Positions 32,401 through 45,142 of a stretch of DNA of 64,000 nucleotides are shown in pieces. Location: NCBI GenBank assembly GCA_964017235.1, contig OZ024936.1, forward strand, positions 37,904,040 through 37,968,039. Direction: 5' to 3'. Both the position numbers and the translations under genes were made by a program. Source of the stretch: Sabellastarte sp. h YS-2021. Its lineage: Eukaryota > Annelida > Polychaeta > Sabellida > Sabellidae. The notes below the pieces were generated by a model. The model made no database searches. It worked only from the letters and a program-made list of their open reading frames with translations, and was not told the origin of the DNA. The first letter of the stretch is position 1; every line of letters begins with the position of its first letter.

Positions 32401-35400
32401 GTGCAACGTCATGGTCTGACCTTGATTTGACCTTTGACCTTGCCGTAGTGACCTTGAGTTTGAAAATCTTGTCCGGGCTATATCTCGGAAACCGTAAGGT
32501 GTAGGAAGTTGATACTTGGTAGGGACATTGGTTAGGGGGTGTAGGTGTGCAACGTCATGGTCTGACCTTGATTTGACCTTTGACCTTGCCGTAGTGACCT
32601 TGACCTATAACATCTTGTCCGGGCTGTATCTCAGAAACCGTAAGGTATAGGAAGTTGATACTTGGTAGGGACATTGGTTAGGGGGTGTAGGTGTGCAACG
32701 TCATGGTCTGACCTTGATTTGACCTTTGACCTTGCTGTAATGTCCTTGACCTATAAAATCTTGTCCAGGTTATATCTCAGAGACTGTAAGGTGTAGGAAG
32801 TTTATACTTGGTAGGGACATTGGTTGAGGGTTTTAGGTGTGCCACGTCATGGTGTAACACTGATTGACCTTTGACCTTGCTGTATTGACCTTTAAAATCT
32901 TGTTGCACCTTTGGGTCTGTCTGTTGATGCAGATTAAGCACTGTTAAAGTCATATTAGAATTCATTAAGAATTTCCTTTTGCAAGTTCCCATTGTAACAG
33001 ATGGAATTTCATAAAGTGAGCCACAGGCTTTTCTCCAACACCACACATAAGCATTCATTGAATGTATTGCCACTTCTGTATGCATGGGTAATATTCAAAA
33101 CATCCAAACCATAATTCGGCCATTTTTGGTTTACTGATAATTGTTGTCATTTTATTATTGTCTTGTTTTAATACTTCATCTTTATATACATTTCTTTTCC
33201 TTAGATATTATTTTCTCTACTTAAGCATTATTTGGACCTTAATATAACTGACACTGCTCTGAAAGTATCTTGAACTTTGTACTGTTACACTACTTCTATA
33301 TCTCATGGTGTTGAAAAATATTTCCCCAGGCTGTGGGGTACGGGCATCTCTGATGCTATTTTTTCTATAGCTACAACATGGTAAATAACTTGGGTGTCTA
33401 TCCCTGTAGCTAAGTGAGTAATGGCTACTTTCTGACTTTTCAGTACCATAATGAGTAAAATCAGTTGTAACTTGAAGACTTGCATTTAGAGAATTTTGTG
33501 TACGTTATAAGCTACTTTTGGGTCAGCTATAACATAGTAAAATTGCAGAGTCGTAGCTCATGGAATAGCTGAGCAATAGCTATTTTCAGGTTCTCACTGT
33601 TGAGTAAATGAGTTGTAACTTAAAAACTATTGCATTTACAGTATTTTGTTTAAATATGCTGTTCACCTACTTTTGGGTCAACTATAGCATTAAATGAAAT
33701 TGCAGACCTGTAGGTCATGGCATAGCTGAGTATTACTTAGTGAGTAATAGCTACTTTCAGCTTCTCACTGTTGAGTAAATCAGAAGGCACTTGAAAACCA
33801 TTGCATTTACAGCATTTCTTTAAATATGTTAATCACCTACTTATGGATCAGCTATAACATAGTGAAAATGTAGACCTGTAGCTCATGGCATAGCTGAGCA
33901 ATAGATACATTCAGCTTCTCACTGTTGAATAAATAAATTGGTTCTTGAAAAACTATTCCATTTAAAGTATTTTCTTTATATATGTTATTCACCTCCTTTT
34001 GGGTAAGCTACACCATAATAAAATGGCAGACCAGATGTTCATTGCATAGCTGAATAATAGCTACTTTCATGTTCTCACTGTTTAGTAAATAAGTTGTTAC
34101 TTGAAAACTATTGCATTTACAGTATTTTCGTCATATATGTTATTCACCTACTTTGGGGTCAGCTATAAAATAGTAAAATTCCCTTTTTACCTCACAGTCC
34201 TTAAGGGCTGTCGGGGTATTGTTTTCACCCATGGCGGGCGGGCGGCGGGAAAAAGTTTGTCCGGGCTGTATCTCAGAAACCGTAAGGTATAGGAAGTTGA
34301 TACTTGGTAGGGACATTGGTTAGGGGGTGTAGGTGTGCAACGTCATGGTCTGACCTTGATTTGACCTTTGACCTTGCCGTAGTGACCTTGAGTTTGAAAA
34401 TCTTGTCCGGGCTATATCTCGGAAACCGTAAGGTGTAGGAAGTTGATACTTGGTAGGGACATTGGTTAGGGGGTGTAGGTGTGCAACGTCATGGTCTGAC
34501 CTTGATTTGACCTTTGACCTTGCCGTAGTGACCTTGACCTATAACATCTTGTCCGGGCTGTATCTCAGAAACCGTAAGGTATAGGAAGTTGATACTTGGT
34601 AGGGACATTGGTTAGGGGGTGTAGGTGTGCAACGTCATGGTCTGACCTTGATTTGACCTTTGACCTTGCTGTAATGTCCTTGACCTATAAAATCTTGTCC
34701 AGGTTATATCTCAGAGACTGTAAGGTGTAGGAAGTTTATACTTGGTAGGGACATTGGTTGAGGGTTTTAGGTGTGCCACGTCATGGTGTAACACTGATTG
34801 ACCTTTGACCTTGCTGTATTGACCTTTAAAATCTTGTTGCACCTTTGGGTCTGTCTGTTGATGCAGATTAAGCACTGTTAAAGTCATATTAGAATTCATT
34901 AAGAATTTCCTTTTGCAAGTTCCCATTGTAACAGATGGAATTTCATAAAGTGAGCCACAGGCTTTTCTCCAACACCACACATAAGCATTCATTGAATGTA
35001 TTGCCACTTCTGTATGCATGGGTAATATTCAAAACATCCAAACCATAATTCGGCCATTTTTGGTTTACTGATAATTGTTGTCATTTTATTATTGTCTTGT
35101 TTTAATACTTCATCTTTATATACATTTCTTTTCCTTAGATATTATTTTCTCTACTTAAGCATTATTTGGACCTTAATATAACTGACACTGCTCTGAAAGT
35201 ATCTTGAACTTTGTACTGTTACACTACTTCTATATCTCATGGTGTTGAAAAATATTTCCCCAGGCTGTGGGGTACGGGCATCTCTGATGCTATTTTTTCT
35301 ATAGCTACAACATGGTAAATAACTTGGGTGTCTATCCCTGTAGCTAAGTGAGTAATGGCTACTTTCTGACTTTTCAGTACCATAATGAGTAAAATCAGTT

Positions 35401-38400
35401 GTAACTTGAAGACTTGCATTTAGAGAATTTTGTGTACATTATAAGCTACTTTTGGGTCAGCTATAACATAGTAAAATTGCAGAGTCGTAGCTCATGGAAT
35501 AGCTGAGCAATAGCTATTTTCAGGTTCTCACTGTTGAGTAAATGAGTTGTAACTTAAAAACTATTGCATTTACAGTATTTTGTTTAAATATGCTGTTCAC
35601 CTACTTTTGGGTCAACTATAGCATTAAATGAAATTGCAGACCTGTAGGTCATGGCATAGCTGAGTATTACTTAGTGAGTAATAGCTACTTTCAGCTTCTC
35701 ACTGTTGAGTAAATCAGAAGGCACTTGAAAACCATTGCATTTACAGCATTTCTTTAAATATGTTAATCACCTACTTATGGATCAGCTATAACATAGTGAA
35801 AATGTAGACCTGTAGCTCATGGCATAGCTGAGCAATAGATACATTCAGCTTCTCACTGTTGAATAAATAAATTGGTTCTTGAAAAACTATTCCATTTAAA
35901 GTATTTTCTTTATATATGTTATTCACCTCCTTTTGGGTAAGCTACACCATAATAAAATGGCAGACCAGATGTTCATTGCATAGCTGAATAATAGCTACTT
36001 TCATGTTCTCACTGTTTAGTAAATAAGTTGTTACTTGAAAACTATTGCATTTACAGTATTTTCGTCATATATGTTATTCACCTACTTTGGGGTCAGCTAT
36101 AAAATAGTAAAATTCCCTTTTTACCTCACAGTCCTTAAGGGCTGTCGGGGTATTGTTTTCACCCATGGCGGGCGGGCGGCGGGAAAAAGTTTGTCCGGGC
36201 TGTATCTCAGAAACCGTAAGGTATAGGAAGTTGATACTTGGTAGGGACATTGGTTAGGGGGTGTAGGTGTGCAACGTCATGGTCTGACCTTGATTTGACC
36301 TTTGACCTTGCCGTAGTGACCTTGAGTTTGAAAATCTTGTCCGGGCTATATCTCGGAAACCGTAAGGTGTAGGAAGTTGATACTTGGTAGGGACATTGGT
36401 TAGGGGGTGTAGGTGTGCAACGTCATGGTCTGACCTTGATTTGACCTTTGACCTTGCCGTAGTGACCTTGACCTATAACATCTTGTCCGGGCTGTATCTC
36501 AGAAACCGTAAGGTATAGGAAGTTGATACTTGGTAGGGACATTGGTTAGGGGGTGTAGGTGTGCAACGTCATGGTCTGACCTTGATTTGACCTTTGACCT
36601 TGCTGTAATGTCCTTGACCTATAAAATCTTGTCCAGGTTATATCTCAGAGACTGTAAGGTGTAGGAAGTTTATACTTGGTAGGGACATTGGTTGAGGGTT
36701 TTAGGTGTGCCACGTCATGGTGTAACACTGATTGACCTTTGACCTTGCTGTATTGACCTTTAAAATCTTGTTGCACCTTTGGGTCTGTCTGTTGATGCAG
36801 ATTAAGCACTGTTAAAGTCATATTAGAATTCATTAAGAATTTCCTTTTGCAAGTTCCCATTGTAACAGATGGAATTTCATAAAGTGAGCCACAGGCTTTT
36901 CTCCAACACCACACATAAGCATTCATTGAATGTATTGCCACTTCTGTATGCATGGGTAATATTCAAAACATCCAAACCATAATTCGGCCATTTTTGGTTT
37001 ACTGATAATTGTTGTCATTTTATTATTGTCTTGTTTTAATACTTCATCTTTATATACATTTCTTTTCCTTAGATATTATTTTCTCTACTTAAGCATTATT
37101 TGGACCTTAATATAACTGACACTGCTCTGAAAGTATCTTGAACTTTGTACTGTTACACTACTTCTATATCTCATGGTGTTGAAAAATATTTCCCCAGGCT
37201 GTGGGGTACGGGCATCTCTGATGCTATTTTTTCTATAGCTACAACATGGTAAATAACTTGGGTGTCTATCCCTGTAGCTAAGTGAGTAATGGCTACTTTC
37301 TGACTTTTCAGTACCATAATGAGTAAAATCAGTTGTAACTTGAAGACTTGCATTTAGAGAATTTTGTGTACGTTATAAGCTACTTTTGGGTCAGCTATAA
37401 CATAGTAAAATTGCAGAGTCGTAGCTCATGGAATAGCTGAGCAATAGCTATTTTCAGGTTCTCACTGTTGAGTAAATGAGTTGTAACTTAAAAACTATTG
37501 CATTTACAGTATTTTGTTTAAATATGCTGTTCACCTACTTTTGGGTCAACTATAGCATTAAATGAAATTGCAGACCTGTAGGTCATGGCATAGCTGAGTA
37601 TTACTTAGTGAGTAATAGCTACTTTCAGCTTCTCACTGTTGAGTAAATCAGAAGGCACTTGAAAACCATTGCATTTACAGCATTTCTTTAAATATGTTAA
37701 TCACCTACTTATGGATCAGCTATAACATAGTGAAAATGTAGACCTGTAGCTCATGGCATAGCTGAGCAATAGATACATTCAGCTTCTCACTGTTGAATAA
37801 ATAAATTGGTTCTTGAAAAACTATTCCATTTAAAGTATTTTCTTTATATATGTTATTCACCTCCTTTTGGGTAAGCTACACCATAATAAAATGGCAGACC
37901 AGATGTTCATTGCATAGCTGAATAATAGCTACTTTCATGTTCTCACTGTTTAGTAAATAAGTTGTTACTTGAAAACTATTGCATTTACAGTATTTTCGTC
38001 ATATATGTTATTCACCTACTTTGGGGTCAGCTATAAAATAGTAAAATTCCCTTTTTACCTCACAGTCCTTAAGGGCTGTCGGGGTATTGTTTTCACCCAT
38101 GGCGGGCGGGCGGCGGGAAAAAGTTTGTCCGGGCTGTATCTCAGAAACCGTAAGGTATAGGAAGTTGATACTTGGTAGGGACATTGGTTAGGGGGTGTAG
38201 GTGTGCAACGTCATGGTCTGACCTTGATTTGACCTTTGACCTTGCCGTAGTGACCTTGAGTTTGAAAATCTTGTCCGGGCTATATCTCGGAAACCGTAAG
38301 GTGTAGGAAGTTGATACTTGGTAGGGACATTGGTTAGGGGGTGTAGGTGTGCAACGTCATGGTCTGACCTTGATTTGACCTTTGACCTTGCCGTAGTGAC

Positions 38401-40175
38401 CTTGACCTATAACATCTTGTCCGGGCTGTATCTCAGAAACCGTAAGGTATAGGAAGTTGATACTTGGTAGGGACATTGGTTAGGGGGTGTAGGTGTGCAA
38501 CGTCATGGTCTGACCTTGATTTGACCTTTGACCTTGCTGTAATGTCCTTGACCTATAAAATCTTGTCCAGGTTATATCTCAGAGACTGTAAGGTGTAGGA
38601 AGTTTATACTTGGTAGGGACATTGGTTGAGGGTTTTAGGTGTGCCACGTCATGGTGTAACACTGATTGACCTTTGACCTTGCTGTATTGACCTTTAAAAT
38701 CTTGTTGCACCTTTGGGTCTGTCTGTTGATGCAGATTAAGCACTGTTAAAGTCATATTAGAATTCATTAAGAATTTCCTTTTGCAAGTTCCCATTGTAAC
38801 AGATGGAATTTCATCAAGTGAGCCACAGGCTTTTCTCCAACACCACACATAAGCATTCATTGAATGTATTGCCACTTCTGTATGCATGGGTAATATTCAA
38901 AACATCCAAACCATAATTCGGCCATTTTTGGTTTACTGATAATTGTTGTCATTTTATTATTGTCTTGTTTTAATACTTCATCTTTATATACATTTCTTTT
39001 CCTTAGATATTATTTTCTCTACTTAAGCATTATTTGGACCTTAATATAACTGACACTGCTCTGAAAGTATCTTGAACTTTGTACTGTTACACTACTTCTA
39101 TATCTCATGGTGTTGAAAAATATTTCCCCAGGCTGTGGGGTACGGGCATCTCTGATGCTATTTTTTCTATAGCTACAACATGGTAAATAACTTGGGTGTC
39201 TATCCCTGTAGCTAAGTGAGTAATGGCTACTTTCTGACTTTTCAGTACCATAATGAGTAAAATCAGTTGTAACTTGAAGACTTGCATTTAGAGAATTTTG
39301 TGTACATTATAAGCTACTTTTGGGTCAGCTATAACATAGTAAAATTGCAGAGTCGTAGCTCATGGAATAGCTGAGCAATAGCTATTTTCAGGTTCTCACT
39401 GTTGAGTAAATGAGTTGTAACTTAAAAACTATTGCATTTACAGTATTTTGTTTAAATATGCTGTTCACCTACTTTTGGGTCAACTATAGCATTAAATGAA
39501 ATTGCAGACCTGTAGGTCATGGCATAGCTGAGTATTACTTAGTGAGTAATAGCTACTTTCAGCTTCTCACTGTTGAGTAAATCAGAAGGCACTTGAAAAC
39601 CATTGCATTTACAGCATTTCTTTAAATATGTTAATCACCTACTTATGGATCAGCTATAACATAGTGAAAATGTAGACCTGTAGCTCATGGCATAGCTGAG
39701 CAATAGATACATTCAGCTTCTCACTGTTGAATAAATAAATTGGTTCTTGAAAAACTATTCCATTTAAAGTATTTTCTTTATATATGTTATTCACCTCCTT
39801 TTGGGTAAGCTACACCATAATAAAATGGCAGACCAGATGTTCATTGCATAGCTGAATAATAGCTACTTTCATGTTCTCACTGTTTAGTAAATAAGTTGTT
39901 ACTTGAAAACTATTGCGTTTACAGTATTTTCGTCATATATGTTATTCACCTACTTTGGGGTCAGCTATAAAATAGTAAAATTCCCTTTTTACCTCACAGT
40001 CCTTAAGAGCTGTCGGGGTATTGTTTTCACCCATGGCGGGCGGGCGGCGGGAAAAAGTTTGTCCGGGCTGTATCTCAGAAACCGTAAGGTATAGGAAGTT
40101 GATACTTGGTAGGGACATTGGTTAGGGGGTGTAGGTGTGTAACGTCATGGTCTGACCTTGATTTGACCTTTGACC
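28785..40175 (+). repeat. 1,934-bp macrosatellite, about 5.9 units
   Basis: The block is repeated at exactly 1,934-bp steps (for example CAGAGACTGTAAGG at 28912, 30846, 32780, 34714, 36648 and 38582). Each unit holds one H2 element (about 1.1 kb, 5' ends at 30321, 32255, 34189, 36123, 38057 and 39991) and about 0.82 kb of H1-type 155-bp repeats. Units are almost identical. Unit 1 differs at several sites (TCATCAAGTG, GATAAATGTTG, GATGCTAATT). One site alternates G,A,G,A,G,A through the six units. Short frames that repeat in each unit (63, 60 and 102 codons) follow from the repetition and show no coding evidence. Confidence 0.95.
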
Positions 40176-41570
40176 TTGTAGTGACCTTGACCTATAACAT
40201 CTTGTCCGGGCTGTATCTCAGAAACCGTAAGGTGTAGGAAGTTGATACTTGGTAGGGACATTGGTTAGGGGGTGTAGGTGTGCAACGTCATGGTCTGACC
40301 TTGATTTGACCTTTGACCTTGCCATAGTGACCTTGACCTATAAAATCTTGTCCAGGCTTTATCTTGGAAACCGTAAGGTGTGGGAAGTTGATATTTGGTA
40401 GGGACATTGGTTAGGGGGTGTAGGTGTGCGACGTCATGGTCTGACCTTGATTTGACCTTTGACCTTGCCGTAGTGAGCTTGACCCATAAAATCTTGTCCG
40501 GGCTATATCTCTGAAACTGTAAGGTGTAGGAAGTTGATACTTGGTAGGGACATTGGTTAGGGGGTGTAGGTGTGCAACATTATGGTGTGACCTTGATTTG
40601 ACCTTTGACCTTGCCGTAGTGACCTTGACCTATAAAACCTTGTCCGGGCTATATCTCAGCAACTGTAAGGTGTAGGAAGTTGATACTTGGTAGGGACATT
40701 GGTTAGGGGGTGTAGGTGTGCAACGTCATGGTCTGACCTTGATTTGACCTTTAACCTTGCCATAGTGACCTTGACCTATTAAATCTTGTCCGGGCTATAT
40801 CTCGGAAACTGTGAGGTGTAAAAAATTGATACTTACTAGGGACATTGGTTATGGGTTGTAGGTGTGCAACGTCATGGTCTGACCTTGATTTGACCTTTGA
40901 CCTTGCCGTAGTGACCTTGACCTATAAAATCTTGTCTGCGCTATATCTCGGAAACTGTAAGGTGTAGGAAGTTGATACTTGGTAGGGACATTGGTTAGGG
41001 GTTATAGGTGTGCATTATCATGGTGTGACGTTAATTTGACCTTTGACCTTGTTGTAGTGACCTTGACCTTTAAAATCTTGTTACACCTTTGGGTCTGTCT
41101 TTTGATGCAGATTAAGCACTGTTAAAGTCATATTAGAATTTATTAAGAATTTTACTTTTATAACTTCCCATTGTAAGAGATGGAATTTCATCAAGTGAAC
41201 CACAGATTTTGCTCCAACACCACACATAAGAATTCATTGAATGTATTTCCACTTCTGTATGCATGGTAATATTCAAAACATCTAAACCATAATTCGGCCA
41301 TGCAGGTGTAGAGCAAGAGTGTTGTAATTTTAGTTTACTGATTAATGCTGTTATCTTGTTATTGAATTATCTTGTTTTAATACTTCATCTTTACATGCAT
41401 TATCGTTCTTTTAGACGTTATTTTCTCTATTTAAACATTGTTTGGACCTTTATATAACTGACAGTGCTCTGAAAGTATCCTGAACTTTGTACTGATACAG
41501 TGCTTCTATATCTCATGGTGTTCAAAATATTTCCCTAGGCTGTGGAGTACGGGCATCTCTGATGCTATTT
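39991..41570 (+). mobile_element. H2 element, last copy of the array
   Basis: It starts like the array copies (ACCTCACAGTCCTTAAGAGCTG) but diverges from about 40175. There are eight further 146-bp repeats with individual substitutions, a tail with CTAGGCTGTGGAGTACGGGC and the 3' stem-loop GCATCTCTGATGC ending near 41570. It probably represents a second original H2 insertion into the same H1 host. Confidence 0.75.
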
Positions 41571-43012
41571 TTGGAGATATTTTCACACTTAATGCTGACT
41601 ATATTGCATGGAAACTATTGAAAATGGCTTTGGAGATTGAGTACATGATGGAGTACCAGCAACCTTGGCTATTGTTTTCAAAGTCACCTTAGGCCTTCTA
41701 AAATGACTCAAAATGGTACCTTAGACTGTGCAGCCATACACCTCCTTTATTATTGGCTGTTATTGCTCTAACAAAAAAAATATTGTATCTAGCCTTCTCA
41801 AATTTGCAGGATATATTCATAACCATAAAATCTTGCCTGGGAATATTTTTGGCCTCATTTTGAAAAACAAGATGGCCGCCAAGGACAATTATGCGAGTTA
41901 AAGCAAGGACTTTTGTTGGCCCTCTAGAGCAAAGGGTATTGTAGGTAGAGATCTCAAATTTGCAGAATATGTTCCGCATTACAAAATCTTGACGGGAAAT
42001 ATTATCGGCCTCATTTTGAAAAACAAGATGGCCACCACGGGCGTTTTTATTTTGTCAGTCATGAAAAGTGCTTATATCTTTCTTATTATTGGTCCTAGAG
42101 GTTCAGTATGGTAGACCGACCTATAGGAAATTACGGGCTGGGAATCTTTTGGTGTGGTCGGATTTGACCTTGGACCTCTCCTTCAAGGTCAAACAATGAT
42201 AGCCAAACTTAAAAGTGCTTATAATTCACTTATTATTGGTCTCACAGGTTTGGGATGGTAAACCAACTTATAGGAAATCATGGGCTGGGAATCTTCTGGT
42301 GTGGTCAGATTTGACCTTGGACTCCTCCTTCAAGGTCAAACGAGGATAGCCAAACTTAAAAGTGCTCATAACTCGCTTATTATTGGTCATACAGGTTTGG
42401 GATGGTAAACCAACTTATAGGAAATCATGGGCCGGGAATCTTTTTATGTGGTTGGATTTGACCGCTCCTTTAAGGTCAAATGATGATACCCAAACTTAAA
42501 AGTGCTTATATCTCACTTATTATAGGTCCTAGAAGTTTGCAATGTGAAACCAACCTTTAGGAAATCATGGGCTGTGAATCTTTTGATGTGGTCAGATTTG
42601 ACCTTGGACCCTTTCTTCGAGGTCAAACGATAGCAAAATCTAAAGTGCTTATAAATCGCTTTTTCTTGGTCCTGGAGGTTTGTAATGTGAAACCATCTTA
42701 TAGGAAATCATACGCTAGGAATCTTTTGATGTGATCAGATTTGAGCTTTGGCCCCTCTTTCAAAGTCAAATGAGGATAGCCAAAATTAAAAGTGCTTATA
42801 ACTCGCTTATTCGTGTTCCTAGAGGTTTACAATGTCACACCAACCTATTGGAAATCATAGGCTGAGAATCGTTTAATGTGGTCAGATTTTACCTTGGGCT
42901 CCTCCTTCAATGTTAAGTGATGGTTGATTGGCTTTGGTGAGTTTTCTTTCTGGTGGATACAATTTGCATCAGTTCTCCAATGTGCTACGTCTAGTTACAT
43001 TTGTATCTTTCA
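41571..43012 (+). repeat. H1-type modules with a 140-147-bp tandem repeat
   Basis: Near 41765-42040 two copies of a block with TCATTTTGAAAAACAAGATG lie about 180 bp apart. Part of it (CTCTAACAAAAAAAATATTG, TAGCCTTCTCAAATTTGCA) matches the H1 element at 24615. From 42060 to 42920, units with ATAGGAAATCATGGGCTG and TGTGGTCAGATTTGACCTTGG recur at about 147, 147, 140, 143 and 147 bp. The same unit is in H1 at 26245-26455. No gene was seen. Confidence 0.75.
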
Positions 43013-43606
43013 TTAACTCCTTCGGCGCTGTTGGTGACTACCATCGACACAAGCATAGAACACTATATATAACGTAAATAGTGAACGTTTCAGTGCGGAA
43101 TTATTTTGCGCCGTACATATGTCAATCAAAATGGTTTGCAAAGCTCTCTTTTGATGTCTACTCATGATTAGCACAACAGCCAGCCAATTAAAAAAACAAA
43201 TATCTCTGTTACTATGACTACATATGTGTATGTCTACCTTTTGCAGTCCACACAATATTTTATTGGATAAAATTTCAAGCCAATCAAAAAACGAATTTAT
43301 CAGTTGATAGGACTACATATATGTCTGTCTATCTTCTGCAGGCCACACAATACTTTATTGGATGAAGATCAGGCCATAAAACAAGGTTCCCTGTTGCCTT
43401 GAAGATATAGTATCATAATGAGGAACAAACAAAAACTTACAAATGATGTCATTAGTACAAGTTCTACACGTCATCTTTCCTGTTTTGTGATACAAGACGT
43501 CACGGCGATTACCGTCGGCTTTCGCGCTTTATAGTAATGTCGATGTCAGTCGACCACAACAATTCCAAATACGTTTATTGCGTGAACGTCGCGGTGAAAG
43601 AGTTAA
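43013..43606. mobile_element. Possible piggyBac-type MITE flanked by TTAA
   Basis: TTAA at 43013-43016 and 43603-43606 enclose imperfect inverted ends (CTCCTTCGGCGCTG on the left, CTCTTTCACCGCGA when the right end is inverted). PiggyBac elements insert at TTAA and many have ends starting with a short C/T-rich word of this kind. Internally a segment of about 110 bp is duplicated (GACTACATATGTGTATGTCT and GACTACATATATGTCTGTCT). No transposase is present. The short match makes this tentative. Confidence 0.5.
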
Positions 43607-43849
43607 GCAAACATTTTGTTTACTTATTGTCAATACAAGTTGCTCCCATAAACACTTAGGCCCCCTCCCCAGAGGGGTATATTTGTGTCAACCATAATAC
43701 TCTGTATGTCATGCTTCAACCATGTCCCGTCCAGGGACACATTGTGTCGAGATACCGTTCCCATTGCCACTGAAGATGTACAGGCCACTGGACAGAATTA
43801 GTCCTTCAGTAGGAAGCCCATGCTGCCAGTTTCTGCTATCAATGCTCCT

Positions 43850-44950
43850 GCTCACTCTGATGTGAACTCTGATGGTATGTCTGACCGGGACCAGGTTTGG
43901 ACCAGGAAATAAGTGAAAAAGCTAACTACTAGGAGACAATGATAGGAGTGAGGTCCTTCATGGGGTTGCACCAAGTGCCAGAATTTGACGCTTAATCTTC
44001 TTCACTAAATGATAATCTCTTTGCCGGTACCATGACATAGCCAACCGGTAAGGTCTCAGTCAAGCTGCCATCAGACGACTGGCTTTGTAAGAAGATGGAG
44101 AAGTTGAACATTACTATCACTGAAGGCTACCCATCACACAGGTCTGAGACTTCTGGCCTGATGAAGTGCCAGTTTGTTAAAACACTGAAAACACTGAAGT
44201 GGTATGACATGTACAAGATCCAAGGTGTTTTGTTGGTCCAATGAACCAGCTAGACTGAATATTTGTTTTAGCAGCATTGCCAGACATTCTCTACCTTGAG
44301 CACCTTCATCCCCGCCTATCCACCAAGATGGGGGAGGCCTGCCTGGAATCAGACATTTATGTGCAACCAAGCTGCCTGCCTTAGCCAGTGCCTCATGAAA
44401 GTGCAGGATTCTATGGTCGCCCAGTTTTAAGGTACTGCATAATGACAAGAGCAAAGATGAGTCTTACAGTAAGATACAGGAAGCTGTTGATGAACTGGAC
44501 TATTTGGTCACCTTCAATAGAAACATTACTCAGGTCATGGCTAGAACAATGCAGGACTTCTCTAAAGGTAAATTAATCAGTATGGCTAACCTAACCTTAA
44601 CCCGCCTGGACAATTACTTAGACTACTTAAAGGCTGGAATTAAGCATGACACACTCTCTGTTCTGCGAAACTCATCACTACACACACGTTCCTTGTTTCC
44701 AGACCACTAGTTAGTTACGGCAGAGGAGATCTCACACCATGAAGAGAAGTGTCCTACCAGCAGTTCTCAAAAGGAACCTGGTCACTATCACCCCTACTCT
44801 CAGTCTGGCAAGCAAGTACTGGAAGCTGACTGGAAGTCTGGTGCACCAGCCTGGAAACAACTTAAACACAGAGTGCAGAGCAAGAAAGGTCGTGGCAAAG
44901 CCTCAAACTATCAACAGAGACCTGCCAAGGGACAGAAAGCTTATAAATGA
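43850..44950 (+). pseudogene. DIRS F1 gag-like protein, decayed
   Basis: Scattered blocks match the other F1 gag sequences: a degenerate EVRSFMGLHQVPEF segment (near 43950), DDWLCKKMEKLNITI with EGYPSHRSET (44070-44150), CNQAACLSQCLMKVQ (near 44360) and LTLTRLDNYLDYLKAGIKHD (44590-44650). Stops and frame changes separate them. The Lys/Arg-rich end (near 44880) precedes a Cys-rich segment in the gag register (from about 45080: CNSCSFC, CFLCRSLEFCPKCHNC). Confidence 0.78.
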
Positions 44951-45142
44951 CAATTACTGTGCTACCCAGTTGGGTTGTGTGTGGCCGGCAAGAAGGATTC
45001 TTTATTTGTGACTGGCAAGCTAGACAGCTTGAACAGTTTAAGTGTAAATGTGGTCAGCAAGAAGGACTTAGTTTTTGTGACCTGCAAGAGAAAGGCATTG
45101 TACCTGTAATCTCTTGTAACTCATGTTCCTTTTGCAAGAGGG

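Noticed and set aside
28909..40094. Sets of identical short ORFs (102, 60 and 63 codons) repeated every 1,934 bp
   Set aside because: They are open by chance within the macrosatellite, span borders of H1 and H2 sequence and show no domain or coding constraint. Their repetition only reflects the array.
41866..42033. AAGATGGCCGCC words as YY1 sites or translation starts
   Set aside because: The match to the YY1 consensus is imperfect and the word is part of a duplicated repeat block without an ORF.
23460..42920. Centromeric alpha-like satellite
   Set aside because: The arrays are short, bounded by Helitron-like ends and mixed with DIRS elements, so they are element cores rather than a centromere.
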